A stretch of DNA of 64,000 nucleotides from Streptomyces sp. Root431 (GCF_001426585.1 NZ_LMEI01000006.1:424956-488955); one strand, 5' to 3'; positions 9,657-20,803 are shown, numbered from the stretch's first letter. Numbers and translations are program-made. Notes: generated by a model from the letters alone, not told the origin.

Positions 9657-11846
9657 ATGTCTTCCGTCGGGTCCCCGCCGGCCTTCCGGCGCCCCGCTTC
9701 AGCCGTCCGACGGGCCACCGTCGGCGCACTCGTCGCCTCGCTCGCCGGCGGCCTGCTCGCCGTCCTGCCCGCCGCGACCGCGCACGCCGCCCCCACCCTG
9801 CTCTCGCAGGGCAAGACGGCCACCGCCTCGTCCACGGAAGGGGCCGCCTACGCCGCCTCGGCCGCCGTCGACGGCAACCTGACCGGAACCCGCTGGGCCA
9901 GCCAGTGGTCCGACGCCCAGTGGGTCCAGGTGGACCTCGGCCAGAGCGCAACCCTCAGCCGCGCCCTCCTGACCTGGGAGGGGGCCTACGGCAAGAGCTA
10001 CCAGATCCAGGCCTCCGAGAACGGCACGGACTGGCGGACCGTCACGACCGTCACGGGCGGCGACGGCGGCACCGACGACGTCACCCTCTCCGGCACCGGC
10101 CGCTACGTCCGCATGAACGGACTCACCCGCGGCACCGGATACGGCTACTCCCTCTGGGAGTTCCAGGTGTACGGCTCCACCGACGGCGGCGGCCCGACCC
10201 TCCCGGGCGGCGGCGACCTCGGTCCCAACGTGCACGTCCTCGACCCGTCCACCCCGAACATCCAGGCCAAGCTGGACCAGGTCTTCCAGGAGCAGGAGTC
10301 GGCCCAGTTCGGCGCCGGCCGCCACGCCTTCCTCCTCAAGCCCGGCACGTACAACGGCCTCAACGCGCAGCTGGGCTTCTACACCCAGATCGCCGGCCTC
10401 GGCCTGCGCCCCGGAGACACCACCATCAACGGCGACGTGACCGTCGACGCGGGCTGGTTCAACGGCAACGCCACCCAGAACTTCTGGCGCGGCGCCGAAG
10501 GCCTGACCCTCAACCCGGTCAACGGCACCAACCGCTGGGCCGTCTCCCAGGCCTCCTCCTTCCGCCGCATGCACGTCAAGGGCGGCCTCAACCTCGCCCC
10601 CACCGGCTACGGCTGGGCCAGCGGCGGCTACATCGCCGACTCCAAGGTCGACGGCCAGATCGGCAACTACTCGCAGCAGCAGTGGTACACCCGGGACAGC
10701 TCGATCGGCGGCTGGTCCAACAGCGTGTGGAACCAGGTCTTCTCCGGCGTCGAGGGCGCACCCGCCACCTCGTTCCCCGAGCCCCGCTACACCACGCTCG
10801 ACACCACGCCGATCTCCCGCGAGAAGCCCTACCTCTACCTCGACGGCAGCGAGTACAAGGTCTTCGCGCCCGCCAAGCGGACCAACGCGCGCGGCACCAG
10901 CTGGGCCGCCGGCACCCCGCAGGGCGAGTCCGTCCCGCTGAGCCAGTTCTACGTGGTGAAGCCCGGCGCCACCGCCGCCACCATCAACCAGGCGCTCGCG
11001 CAGGGGCTGCACCTGCTCTTCACCCCCGGCGTCTACCACGTCGACCAGACGATCAACGTGAACCGGGCGAACACCATCGTCCTCGGCCTGGGCCTCGCCA
11101 CGATCATCCCCGACAACGGCGTCACCGCGATGAAGGTCGCCGACGTCGACGGCGTCCGCCTCGCCGGCTTCCTCGTCGACGCCGGACCGGTCAACTCCCC
11201 GAGCCTGCTGGAGATCGGCCCGAACAACGCCTCCGCCGACCACGCCGGCAACCCCACCACCGTGCAGGACGTATACATCCGCGTCGGCGGAGCCGGCGCG
11301 GGCAAGGCGACCACCGGCATCATCGTCAACAACGACGACACGATCGTCGACCACACCTGGGTCTGGCGCGCCGACCACGGCGAGGGCGTCGGCTGGGAGA
11401 CCAACCGGTCCGACTACGGCGTCCGCGTCAACGGCGACGACGTCCTCGCCACCGGCCTCTTCGTCGAGCACTTCAACAAGTACGACGTCGAGTGGTACGG
11501 CGAGCGCGGCCGCACCATCTTCTTCCAGAACGAGAAGGCCTACGACGCCCCCAACCAGGCCGCCATCCAGAACGGCACGACCAAGGGGTACGCCGCCTAC
11601 CGCGTCGACGACTCCGTCAACACCCACGAGGGCTGGGGCCTGGGCAGCTACTGCTACTACAACGTGGACCCGACCATCCGCCAGGACCACGGCTTCAAGG
11701 CACCCGTCAAGCCCGGCGTGAAGTTCCACAGCCTCCTGACCGTCTCCCTCGGCGGCAACGGCCACTTCGACCACGTCATCAACGACATCGGCGCACCCAC
11801 CCAGGGCACCGAGACCGTCCCCTCCACCGTCGTCAACTTCCCCTGA
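9657..11846 (+). CDS. Secreted CBM32 (F5/8 type C) and beta-helix protein
   Basis: 729 residues. A long Ala-rich signal peptide ends near ATAHA, and a discoidin/CBM32 sugar-binding domain spans about residues 45-180, ending GYSLWEFQVYGS. A short Gly/Pro linker leads to a large domain with pectate-lyase-like beta-helix features: PNVHVLDPSTPNIQAKLDQVF at its start, and later PGVYHVDQTINVNRANTIVLGLG. Related Streptomyces proteins carry misleading automatic names; a polysaccharide-degrading role similar to GH55 or other beta-helix hydrolases is more plausible, but I cannot assign the family. ATG at 9657 follows GAGGAG. The gene is probably controlled by the LacI operator. Confidence 0.8.
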   Translation: MSSVGSPPAFRRPASAVRRATVGALVASLAGGLLAVLPAATAHAAPTLLSQGKTATASSTEGAAYAASAAVDGNLTGTRWASQWSDAQWVQVDLGQSATLSRALLTWEGAYGKSYQIQASENGTDWRTVTTVTGGDGGTDDVTLSGTGRYVRMNGLTRGTGYGYSLWEFQVYGSTDGGGPTLPGGGDLGPNVHVLDPSTPNIQAKLDQVFQEQESAQFGAGRHAFLLKPGTYNGLNAQLGFYTQIAGLGLRPGDTTINGDVTVDAGWFNGNATQNFWRGAEGLTLNPVNGTNRWAVSQASSFRRMHVKGGLNLAPTGYGWASGGYIADSKVDGQIGNYSQQQWYTRDSSIGGWSNSVWNQVFSGVEGAPATSFPEPRYTTLDTTPISREKPYLYLDGSEYKVFAPAKRTNARGTSWAAGTPQGESVPLSQFYVVKPGATAATINQALAQGLHLLFTPGVYHVDQTINVNRANTIVLGLGLATIIPDNGVTAMKVADVDGVRLAGFLVDAGPVNSPSLLEIGPNNASADHAGNPTTVQDVYIRVGGAGAGKATTGIIVNNDDTIVDHTWVWRADHGEGVGWETNRSDYGVRVNGDDVLATGLFVEHFNKYDVEWYGERGRTIFFQNEKAYDAPNQAAIQNGTTKGYAAYRVDDSVNTHEGWGLGSYCYYNVDPTIRQDHGFKAPVKPGVKFHSLLTVSLGGNGHFDHVINDIGAPTQGTETVPSTVVNFP

Positions 11847-11853
11847 CGGCCCC

Positions 11854-11883
11854 GTCGGGGCGCCCCGTACGGCGCGCCCCGAC
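11854..11883 (+). terminator. Intergenic hairpin
   Basis: GTCGGGGCGC (11854-11863) and GCGCCCCGAC (11874-11883) form a perfect 10-bp stem with a 10-base loop, right after the stop of the beta-helix gene. There is no T-run, as is common in Streptomyces. It would terminate or weaken read-through into the next CBM32 gene. Confidence 0.65.
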
Positions 11884-11989
11884 CCCCACACCCCTTCCGG
11901 GCGGCACCACCGTCCCCGCTGCGCCGCCCGGAAGGCGATCCCCTCACCGGGGGTGTCCCACCCCCACCGTTGTCCGTCCAGGAGCCTCC

Positions 11990-14167
11990 ATGACCAGGAT
12001 CACCGCCCCGACGCAACGACGGCGCGCCCGCGCCCGTACCACCGCATCCCTCGTCTCCCTCGGCGCGCTGCTCGCCACGTCCGCCACCGTGCTGACGGCC
12101 GCACCGGCCACCGCCGCGCCCACCCTGCTCTCCCAGGGGAAGACCGCCACCGCCTCCTCCAGCGAGGGCGCCGCCTACTCCGCGTCCGCCGCCGTCGACG
12201 GCGACCTGACCGGAACCCGCTGGGCCAGCCAGTGGACCGACGGCCAGTGGCTCCAGGTCGACCTGGGCGCCGTCGCCGACATCAGCCGTGTCGTACTGAA
12301 CTGGGAGGGCGCCTACGGCAAGGCGTACGACATCCAGCTCTCCGACAACGGCACGGACTGGCGCACCGTCTCGTCCGTGACCGCCGGCGACGGAGGCACC
12401 GACGACCTCACCGTCAGCGGCACCGGCCGCTACGTCCGCCTCCAGGGCGTGACCCGGGGCACCGGATACGGCTACTCCCTCTGGGAGTTCCAGGTCTACG
12501 GCTCCACCTCGGCGCCCCCCGGCCCCGGCGGGGCCGTCCGCGTCACCGGCACCCAGGGCAACTGGCAGCTGACCGTCGGCGGACAGCCCTACACCGTCAA
12601 GGGCGTCACCTGGGGCCCCGCCATCGCCGACGCCGGCCGGTACATGCCCGACGTCAAGTCCATGGGCGTGAACACCATCCGCACCTGGGGCACCGACGGC
12701 GGCACCAAGCCGCTGCTCGACACCGCGGCCGCCCAGGGCATCCGCGTGATCAACGGCTTCTGGCTCCAGCCCGGCGGCGGCCCCGGCTCCGGCGGCTGCG
12801 TCAACTACGTGACGGACACCGCCTACAAGAACACCATGCTCACCGAGTTCGCCAAGTGGGTCGACACCTACAAGTCCCACCCGGCCACGCTCATGTGGAA
12901 CGTCGGCAACGAGTCCGTCCTCGGCCTGCAGAACTGCTACAGCGGCACCGAACTCGAAGCCCAGCGCAACGCCTACACGACCTTCGTCAACGACGTCGCC
13001 AAGAAGATCCACACCATCGACCCCGACCACCCGGTGACCTCCACGGACGCCTGGACCGGAGCCTGGCCCTACTACAAGCGCAACGCACCCGACCTCGACC
13101 TCTACTCGATGAACTCCTACGGAGACATCTGCGGAGTGCGCGAGGACTGGCAGGAGGGCGGCTACACCAAGCCGTACATCATCACGGAGACCGGACCGGC
13201 CGGCGAATGGGAGATGCCCAAGGACGCCAACGGCGTGCCCGACGAGCCCACCGACGTCCAGAAGGCCGAGGGCTACACCAAGGCCTGGAACTGCGTCGTC
13301 GGACACCAGGGCGTCGGCCTCGGCGCGACCGTCTTCCACTACGGCACCGAGCACGACTTCGGCGGCGTCTGGTTCAACCTGCTCCCCGCCGGCCTCAAGC
13401 GCCTGTCCTACTACGCCGTCAAGAAGGCCTACGCGGGCAGCATCGCCGGCGACAACACCCCGCCCGTCATCAGCGGCATGACGGTCGACCAGGCCGGATC
13501 CGCCCCGGCCGGCGGCGAGTTCACCGTCCGCGCCGACGTCCGCGACCCCGACGGCGACCCCGTCACCACCAGGATCCTCCTGAGCGGAAACTACGCCAAC
13601 GGCGACAAGCGACTCGTCGAGGCGCGGTCCCGCTCCCTGGGCAACGGCTCCTACGCCGTGACCGCGCCGGAGAAGCTCGGCGTGTGGAAGGTGTACGTGC
13701 AGGCCGAGGACGGCCGCGGCAACGCCGGCATCGAGACCAGGTCCGTGAAGGTCGTCGCCCCGCCCGTCACCGGCACCAACATCGCCCTCGACAGGCCCAC
13801 CACCGCCTCCTCCTTCCAGGCCTCCTACGGCGACTGCCCCTGCCCGCCCGCCAACGCCACGGACGGCAAGCAGGGAACCCGCTGGGCCAGCGACTGGAGC
13901 GACCCGCAGTGGATCCAGGTCGACCTGGGCTCCGTCCGCGCCTTCCGCCGCCTCCAGCTCGTCTGGGACCCGGCCTACGCCCGCGCCTACGAGGTCCGCG
14001 TCTCCGACGACGGAACGTCCTGGAAGACCCTCCACACCACCACCGACGGCAACGGCGACGTCGACACCGTCGAGGCCGGCGCCACCGCCCGGTACGTCAG
14101 GCTCCAGCTCACCGCGCGCGGCACCGGCTGGGGCTACTCCCTCCACGAGTTCGGCGTCTACAGCTGA
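11990..14167 (+). CDS. Secreted CBM32-TIM-barrel-CBM32 glycoside hydrolase
   Basis: 725 residues. A signal peptide ends near PATAA. A first discoidin/CBM32 domain (about 45-175) is nearly identical to that of the preceding gene. A catalytic (beta/alpha)8-type domain (about 185-480) follows; its likely acid/base Glu lies in WNVGNES and its likely nucleophile in ITETGP, which places it in the GH-A clan. A beta-sandwich spacer of about 100 residues (PPVISGMTVDQ...) and a second, more diverged CBM32 (about 590-725, GTRWASDWSDPQWIQVDLG) complete it. It probably acts on an extracellular beta-glycan to release oligosaccharides for the importer and GH1 enzymes. ATG at 11990 follows AGGAG. The exact family is not resolved. 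Confidence 0.85.
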   Translation: MTRITAPTQRRRARARTTASLVSLGALLATSATVLTAAPATAAPTLLSQGKTATASSSEGAAYSASAAVDGDLTGTRWASQWTDGQWLQVDLGAVADISRVVLNWEGAYGKAYDIQLSDNGTDWRTVSSVTAGDGGTDDLTVSGTGRYVRLQGVTRGTGYGYSLWEFQVYGSTSAPPGPGGAVRVTGTQGNWQLTVGGQPYTVKGVTWGPAIADAGRYMPDVKSMGVNTIRTWGTDGGTKPLLDTAAAQGIRVINGFWLQPGGGPGSGGCVNYVTDTAYKNTMLTEFAKWVDTYKSHPATLMWNVGNESVLGLQNCYSGTELEAQRNAYTTFVNDVAKKIHTIDPDHPVTSTDAWTGAWPYYKRNAPDLDLYSMNSYGDICGVREDWQEGGYTKPYIITETGPAGEWEMPKDANGVPDEPTDVQKAEGYTKAWNCVVGHQGVGLGATVFHYGTEHDFGGVWFNLLPAGLKRLSYYAVKKAYAGSIAGDNTPPVISGMTVDQAGSAPAGGEFTVRADVRDPDGDPVTTRILLSGNYANGDKRLVEARSRSLGNGSYAVTAPEKLGVWKVYVQAEDGRGNAGIETRSVKVVAPPVTGTNIALDRPTTASSFQASYGDCPCPPANATDGKQGTRWASDWSDPQWIQVDLGSVRAFRRLQLVWDPAYARAYEVRVSDDGTSWKTLHTTTDGNGDVDTVEAGATARYVRLQLTARGTGWGYSLHEFGVYS

Positions 14168-14173
14168 CGCCCT

Positions 14174-14200
14174 GAGGAGAACGAGGAGAACGAGGAGAAG
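14174..14200 (+). repeat. Triple tandem Shine-Dalgarno repeat
   Basis: GAGGAGAAC (14174-14182), GAGGAGAAC (14183-14191) and GAGGAGAAG (14192-14200) are three consecutive copies of a ribosome-binding sequence, immediately before the ATGATG start of the DUF1996 gene. Each contains GGAG. The last copy is spaced about 6 bases from the second ATG. Confidence 0.8.
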
Positions 14201-15310
14201 ATGATGAGAATCCGCGGCCGGACCCTGTCCGCCTTACTGCTCGCCACCGCCCTGGGCGTCTCCGCCCTGGCCGTCGACACCTACAGCGCCGTCACCGCCC
14301 GCGGCGAGAGCGGGACGTCCGCCTCCGCCCACGGCGGACACGCGGTGGGCACCGCCCCCGTCGCGCACGTGATGGGCGCCTCCGCCCTCCCGTCGGCCGA
14401 CGACGCCGACGGAGACGGCTACATCCCCGCGAACCCGCAGGTCACGGGGGTCACCCCGTCCACCGCGACACCGCCGCCGGCCTACCACCGCGAGTTCCAG
14501 GCCAACTGCTACGTCACCCACACCGCACCGGACGACCCGATCGTCTATCCCGGCCAGCCGGGCGCGTCCCACGACCACACGTTCATGGGGAACACCTCGA
14601 CCGACGCCCGGTCCACCACCGCCTCCCTGACGGGCGGACCCACCACGTGCAACGCGCCGGCCGACTCCTCGGCGTACTGGATGCCCTCCCTGTTCAAGGG
14701 TGACCAGAAGATCCTGCCCGAGGGCCCCCAGGTCATCTACTACAAGTCGGGCGTCACCGACTACAGGAGCGTCCGTCCCTTCCCCAAGGGACTGCGGTAC
14801 GTCGTCGGCAGCCCGATGCAGAGCGCCGAGGAGTTCCGCGCCCACAAGGGCTTCGTCGAGGGCTGGGAATGCGGCGAGAGCTTCTTCAACGTCGACTTCC
14901 CGACGAGCTGTCCGAGCCGGCCCGACGTGAAGCTCAACATCCGCTTCCAGGCGCCCAGTTGCTGGAACGGTCTGTACCTCGACACCCCTGACCACAAGAG
15001 CCACATGGCCTACCCGGTGGTCAAGCCCGGCACCAACGACAACATGTGCCCGGCCTCCCACCCGGTCGCCCTGCCGATGATCGAGTTCAAGATGGCGTTC
15101 CCGGTCAACGGCGACATGAGCCAGGTCCGCCTGTCCAGTGGCCGCGGCTACTCCTTCCACTACGACTTCTTCAACGCGTGGGAGGAGCGCACCCTCAAGG
15201 CCCTGGTCGACCACTGCATCGTGGGCGGCCTCCAGTGCGACACGCGCGGCTACGACCAGAACCACCCCGAACGCGGCGCGGTCCTTAACGCCGACCACCG
15301 GCTGCCCTGA
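14201..15310 (+). CDS. Secreted DUF1996-domain protein
   Basis: 369 residues with an N-terminal signal segment (LSALLLATALGVSALAV). The DUF1996 core is recognisable from the PGQPGASHDHTFMGN stretch near residue 120 and the aromatic, Cys- and His-rich body that runs to the C-terminus. DUF1996 proteins occur in actinobacteria and fungi, often secreted, with no established reaction; some are found joined to carbohydrate-binding domains. It lies 33 bases after the CBM32 hydrolase and is probably co-transcribed, which suggests a role at the cell surface in glycan use. There are two adjacent ATGs; 14204 has better spacing to the nearest GGAG, 14201 is the longer choice. Confidence 0.82.
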   Translation: MMRIRGRTLSALLLATALGVSALAVDTYSAVTARGESGTSASAHGGHAVGTAPVAHVMGASALPSADDADGDGYIPANPQVTGVTPSTATPPPAYHREFQANCYVTHTAPDDPIVYPGQPGASHDHTFMGNTSTDARSTTASLTGGPTTCNAPADSSAYWMPSLFKGDQKILPEGPQVIYYKSGVTDYRSVRPFPKGLRYVVGSPMQSAEEFRAHKGFVEGWECGESFFNVDFPTSCPSRPDVKLNIRFQAPSCWNGLYLDTPDHKSHMAYPVVKPGTNDNMCPASHPVALPMIEFKMAFPVNGDMSQVRLSSGRGYSFHYDFFNAWEERTLKALVDHCIVGGLQCDTRGYDQNHPERGAVLNADHRLP

Positions 15311-15324
15311 CCCGTCACCCCCGC

Positions 15325-15358
15325 ACGGCCCGGACGCCCGCGACGGCGTCCGGGCCGT
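15325..15358 (+). terminator. Strong intrinsic hairpin after the DUF1996 gene
   Basis: ACGGCCCGGACGCC (15325-15338) and GGCGTCCGGGCCGT (15345-15358) form a perfect 14-bp stem with a 6-base loop, 14 bases after the stop. It separates the secreted-enzyme operon from the second GH1 gene. The remaining spacer to 15446 has partial repeats of CACGCCCGCG and no gene. Confidence 0.75.
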
Positions 15359-15446
15359 CCTCACGCCCGCGACGGCTTCGGAGCCGACCTCACGCCCGCG
15401 CCCCACCGTCCGCCGACCTCTCTCACCCCGGCCTCAGGAGCAGCCC

Positions 15447-16859
<1,413 letters not shown>

Positions 16860-16880
16860 CGGGCCTCCCGGCACACGCGC

Positions 16881-16919
16881 GACGGCCCCGGGCGAGGGAA
16901 TCTCGCCGGGGCCGCCGTC
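16881..16919. terminator. Bidirectional terminator between convergent genes
   Basis: GGCGAG (16891-16896) pairs with CTCGCC (16902-16907). After one bulged base, GGCCCC (16884-16889) pairs with GGGGCC (16908-16913). It lies between the stops of the convergent GH1 and MMPL genes and can serve both. Confidence 0.7.
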
Positions 16920-16931
16920 GGTCCTCGTCGG

Positions 16932-19172
16932 CTAGCCGACGAACTGGTTCTCGCGCATCGAAGGCTCCGAGGGGACCACGGGCTGCCGCGACAGCCTCTC
17001 GCCCTCGACGTCGATGTTCGGAAGGAGCCGGTCGAGCCACTTCGGGAGCCACCAGGCGGACTTGCCGAGCAGGGCGAAGAGCGCGGGCACGAGCGCCATC
17101 CGGACCACGAAGGCGTCGAAGAGGACGGCGGCCGCGAGACCGAAGCCGATCATCTTGACGAAGTCGTTGTCCTCCACGATGAAGCCGGAGAAGACGCTGG
17201 TCATGATGATCGCCGCCGCGCTGACGACCCGGCCGCCGTACCGGAACCCGGTCACGACCGCCTCGGCGGGACGGGCGCCGTGGACGTACGCCTCACGCAT
17301 CCGTGACACCAGGAAGACCTCGTAGTCCATCGCGAGACCGAAGACAACGCCGATCATGAAGATCGGCAGGGTGCTCATGACCGGACCCGGCTGGTCCACG
17401 CCGAAGAGGTCGGCGAGCCAGCCCCACTGGAAGACGGCCACGACTGCCCCGAGCGCCGCGGATACCGACAGGAGGAAGCCGAGCGCCGCCTTGAGGGGGA
17501 CGAGCACGGAGCGGAAGACCAGCATGAGCAGGAGGAAGGCGAGACCGACGACCAGCGCGAGATAGGGGAGCAGGGCGTCGTCCAGCGTCTGCGAGAAGTC
17601 GATGAACATCGCGGTCTGTCCGGCGACCAGGATCTCCGAGGCGCCCGACCGGGACTCCAGACCGTCCGTCATGCCGCGCAGCGAGCGCACCAGGTCCTCG
17701 GTCCGGCTGTCGGTGGGGCCGGTGGCGGGGACGACGGTGACGAGGGCGGTGTCGCCCGACGCGTTGACGGTGGCGGGGGACACGGCGTCGACACCGCGGA
17801 CCGTCTCCAGGGCCGTGCGGACCTGCTCCGCGGCCGTCTTCGCGTCCTTGGCCTCGACGGTGACCGTCAGCGGCCCGTTGAACCCGGGACCGAACGCGTC
17901 GGACAGCATGTCGTACGCCTTGCGCTGCGTGGTCTGCGGGGCCATCGAACCCTCGCCCGGCAGGCCCAGTTCGAGGCTCGCGGCGGGTACGGCGACGGCG
18001 CCCAGGCTCATGACGCCGAGGAGCAGTACGGCGACGGGGTGCCGCAGCACGAACGCGGCCCAGCGGGCACCGAGGTTGGGCTTGTCGCGGGCCGCGAGCC
18101 GGGCGGCCTTGCGCTGCTGACGCTTCGACAGCGGCTTGCCGGTGTGCTGCTTGCGGTCCCTGCGGGCCAGCACCCTGACGGGGGCGAAGCCGAGGAGGGC
18201 GGGCACGAGGGTGATCGCGACGAGTACGGCGATGGCGACTGTGCCGGCCGCGGTGAGGCCCATCTTGGTGAGCATCGGGACGTTCACTACGGCGAGCCCC
18301 GCGAGGGCGATGATCACGGTGAGTCCGGCGAAGACGACCGCCGAACCGGCGGTGCCCACGGCACGGGAGGCGGCCTCCGCGCGCTCACGCCCCTCGGTGA
18401 TCTCCGAGCGGTAGCGGGAGACGATGAACAGGGCGTAGTCGATCCCGACGGCGAGGCCGATCATCATCGCGAGCATCGAGGTCGTCGACGACAGGCCGAG
18501 GGTGCTGCCCAGTGCGGCGATGCCGCTGACGCCGATGCCGACGCCGATGACGGCCGTCAGCAGGGGCATTCCGGCGGCGACGAGGGAGCCGAAGGTGAGG
18601 AGCAGGACGACGGCGGAGACGAGGATGCCGATCTTCTCGCCCGTACCGCTCATGGCCTGCTCGATCTTGACGGCGTCGCCGCCCGCCTCGACGGCGAGGC
18701 CCGCGTCCCGGGCGTCCTCCAGGGCGTCGGCGAGACCGTCGTGCGCCGCGTCGGTGAGCTCGGTCGCCCGTGTCCTGTACGTGACGTAGGCGTACGCGGT
18801 CGTCGCGTCACCGCTGACCGCTTGCGCGGCGAACGGATCGGCCACACGCGCCACTTGGGGTGCGCGGGAGAGATCCTTCACGAGCTGCTCGACCTGCGCC
18901 TTGCGGGCGGGGGAGGTGATCTTCTCGGCGCCGGGGGCGCGGATGACGACACGGGCGGCGGCGCCGTCCGCGCGGGCGTCCGGGAACTTCTCCTGGAGGA
19001 GGTCGAACGCCTTCTGGGACTCCGTTCCGGGCATCGAGAAGGTGTCCGCGGGCGGGGCGGCGGCGGTGGAGGCCGCGACGCCCACGCCGACGAGGGCGAG
19101 GAGCCACAGGAGGACGACCAGGCCCCGCCGTCGGAAGGCGAAGCGGCCCAGCTTGGAGAGGAAGGTGGCCAC
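16932..19172 (-). CDS. MMPL-family (RND-type) exporter
   Basis: 746 residues from a GTG start. Two similar halves each have one membrane segment, a large external loop and five further membrane segments. The conserved fourth-helix motifs GIDYALFIVSRYRSE (first half) and AMDYEVFLVSRMREA (second half) carry the proton-relay Asp-Tyr pair. MMPL proteins export lipids, siderophores or hydrophobic compounds using the proton gradient. It is downstream of ferredoxin, P450 and an ABC exporter on the same strand, with a 109-base gap, so it may export a P450-modified metabolite or be independently expressed. Confidence 0.92.
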   Translation of the reverse strand: MATFLSKLGRFAFRRRGLVVLLWLLALVGVGVAASTAAAPPADTFSMPGTESQKAFDLLQEKFPDARADGAAARVVIRAPGAEKITSPARKAQVEQLVKDLSRAPQVARVADPFAAQAVSGDATTAYAYVTYRTRATELTDAAHDGLADALEDARDAGLAVEAGGDAVKIEQAMSGTGEKIGILVSAVVLLLTFGSLVAAGMPLLTAVIGVGIGVSGIAALGSTLGLSSTTSMLAMMIGLAVGIDYALFIVSRYRSEITEGRERAEAASRAVGTAGSAVVFAGLTVIIALAGLAVVNVPMLTKMGLTAAGTVAIAVLVAITLVPALLGFAPVRVLARRDRKQHTGKPLSKRQQRKAARLAARDKPNLGARWAAFVLRHPVAVLLLGVMSLGAVAVPAASLELGLPGEGSMAPQTTQRKAYDMLSDAFGPGFNGPLTVTVEAKDAKTAAEQVRTALETVRGVDAVSPATVNASGDTALVTVVPATGPTDSRTEDLVRSLRGMTDGLESRSGASEILVAGQTAMFIDFSQTLDDALLPYLALVVGLAFLLLMLVFRSVLVPLKAALGFLLSVSAALGAVVAVFQWGWLADLFGVDQPGPVMSTLPIFMIGVVFGLAMDYEVFLVSRMREAYVHGARPAEAVVTGFRYGGRVVSAAAIIMTSVFSGFIVEDNDFVKMIGFGLAAAVLFDAFVVRMALVPALFALLGKSAWWLPKWLDRLLPNIDVEGERLSRQPVVPSEPSMRENQFVG

Positions 19173-19281
19173 GGGAGGAATCCTGTCGGTGAGTCGAGCG
19201 GTCGATGGGGGCCCGGGCCGCCGGCGAGGGCATGTCGAAGGCGCCGAAGGCGGCGGACCGGGGCAGTGCGGTGGATGGGGG

Positions 19282-19563
19282 TTACGAGGCGGGGGAGGAG
19301 CCGCGCCGCGTGAGGGCGATGGCCGAGGCCGGGCAGACGCCGGCGGCGACGCGGACGGCGGCGAGCTGTTCCTGCGCCGGCCGGGCGTCCAGGAGGACTA
19401 CCAGGCCCTCGTCCTCGTCCTGGTCGAAGACCAGAGGGGCGGTCAGGGCGCACATTCCGGCGCCGAGGCAGCGGTCGCGATCGATGTGGACGTCGATGTC
19501 CCTGTCCCTGCCCATGTCCATGTCCCTGTCCGGGTCCATGTCCCCGTCCGGGTCCGTGTCCAC
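19282..19563 (-). CDS. 3Fe-4S-type ferredoxin with Asp-rich N-terminal repeat
   Basis: 93 residues. The C-terminal 60 have the small P450-redox ferredoxin pattern: CLGAGMC, then ...VCPASAIAL, i.e. three cluster Cys as expected for a 3Fe-4S cluster. The gene starts four bases after the P450 stop, so it is the natural electron donor. The first 30 residues are an unusual run of alternating Asp with Pro, Met, Arg and Gly, encoded by tandem GGxCC-rich repeats (about 19480-19563). The conserved domain begins at IDVHIDRDRCLG, so a shorter protein starting inside the repeat is possible. Confidence 0.85.
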   Translation of the reverse strand: MDTDPDGDMDPDRDMDMGRDRDIDVHIDRDRCLGAGMCALTAPLVFDQDEDEGLVVLLDARPAQEQLAAVRVAAGVCPASAIALTRRGSSPAS

Positions 19564-19567
19564 GGGA

Positions 19568-20803
19568 TCAGCTCTCGTCCCAGGTCACCGGCAGCCGGTG
19601 CACGCCGTACATGCTCATGTCCGTCCGCAGGGGCACCTCGTCGGCCGGCACGTCGAGCCGCAGCGTGGGGAACCGCCGCAGCAGCGCCGGCAGCGCCACC
19701 GTCAGCTCGACGCGGGCCAGTTGCTGCCCCAGGCACTGGTGGATGCCGTGCCCGAAGCCCAGATGGCCGGTGGCCTTGCGGTGGAGGTCGAGCACGTCCG
19801 GGTCGGGGAACCGCTCCGCGTCCCGGTTGGCGGCCTCGAACGACAGGGTGACGCTCTCGCCCGCCTTGATGAGCCTGCCCTCCAGCTCCACGTCCTCCAG
19901 CGCGGACTTCACGCTGGTGTGGGCGATGGTGAGGTAGCGCATGAGCTCTTCGACGGCCTGAGGGGCGAGGTCCGGGTCCGTCCGCAGGGCGTCGGCCTGG
20001 GCGGGATCGGTGAGGAGCGCGAACGTCCCGTGGGCGATCATGTTGGCGGTGGTGTCGAGCCCCGCGGCGAGCAGGAAGCCCCCGACGCCGACCAGTTCCT
20101 CGTCGGAGAGGTCCGAGTCCCGGGCCAGATCGCCGAGCAGGTCGTCGCCGGGTGCGGCGCGCTGGGCGGCGACCAGCTCGGCCATGTACTCCTGGAGTCC
20201 GACGTACGCGGCGTAACGGTCCTCGGGTGACACGTCCATGGACATGATCGTGTCGGCGTGGCCCTGGAAGCGGTCGCGGTCGGCGTAGGGAACGCCGAGC
20301 AGCTCGCAGATCATCAGCGCGGGCAGGGGGCGGGCGAACGCCTCGACCAGATCGGCGCCGGGACCGCCGCGCTCCATCGCGTCCAGGTGCTCGTCGGTGA
20401 TCTCCGCGACCCGGTCGGAGAGCAGTCGCATCCGGCGGACGGTGAACTTGCCCGTCAGGATGCGCCGTAAGCGGGTGTGCTCCGGGGCGTCCATCCCGGT
20501 CATGTCGCCGACCGGGGCGGGCGGCAGCGGGCCCTCGGGTCCCCCGGGGAAGGGGTAGTGCATCAGCTCGTACCGCGAGCTGAAACGGCTGTCCCCCATG
20601 ATCGCGCGGACCGTCGACCAGCCCGTGGCCAGCCAGCCGACGTGCCCGTCGGGGTACGCCATGCGGGCGAGCGGGCTCTCCTCGCGCAGCTCCGCGAGGC
20701 CGGCGGGCGGGTCGAAGGGACAACCGGCGGCGCGCTGCGTGGGGAGCGTGACGGGCTCGGAGATCCGGGCGGTTAAGGGGCGGTGCGACGGTTCGTTCTG
20801 CAT
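19568..20803 (-). CDS. Cytochrome P450, CYP105-like
   Basis: 411 residues. The haem-binding loop [15 protein letters not shown], the I-helix AAGLDTTAN and the K-helix EELMR are all intact. Size and motifs match soluble bacterial class I P450s of the CYP105 type, which oxidise secondary metabolites and foreign compounds. It is followed at once by its ferredoxin. The DrrAB-like exporter lies 64 bases upstream on the same strand. Confidence 0.92.
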   Translation of the reverse strand: MQNEPSHRPLTARISEPVTLPTQRAAGCPFDPPAGLAELREESPLARMAYPDGHVGWLATGWSTVRAIMGDSRFSSRYELMHYPFPGGPEGPLPPAPVGDMTGMDAPEHTRLRRILTGKFTVRRMRLLSDRVAEITDEHLDAMERGGPGADLVEAFARPLPALMICELLGVPYADRDRFQGHADTIMSMDVSPEDRYAAYVGLQEYMAELVAAQRAAPGDDLLGDLARDSDLSDEELVGVGGFLLAAGLDTTANMIAHGTFALLTDPAQADALRTDPDLAPQAVEELMRYLTIAHTSVKSALEDVELEGRLIKAGESVTLSFEAANRDAERFPDPDVLDLHRKATGHLGFGHGIHQCLGQQLARVELTVALPALLRRFPTLRLDVPADEVPLRTDMSMYGVHRLPVTWDES

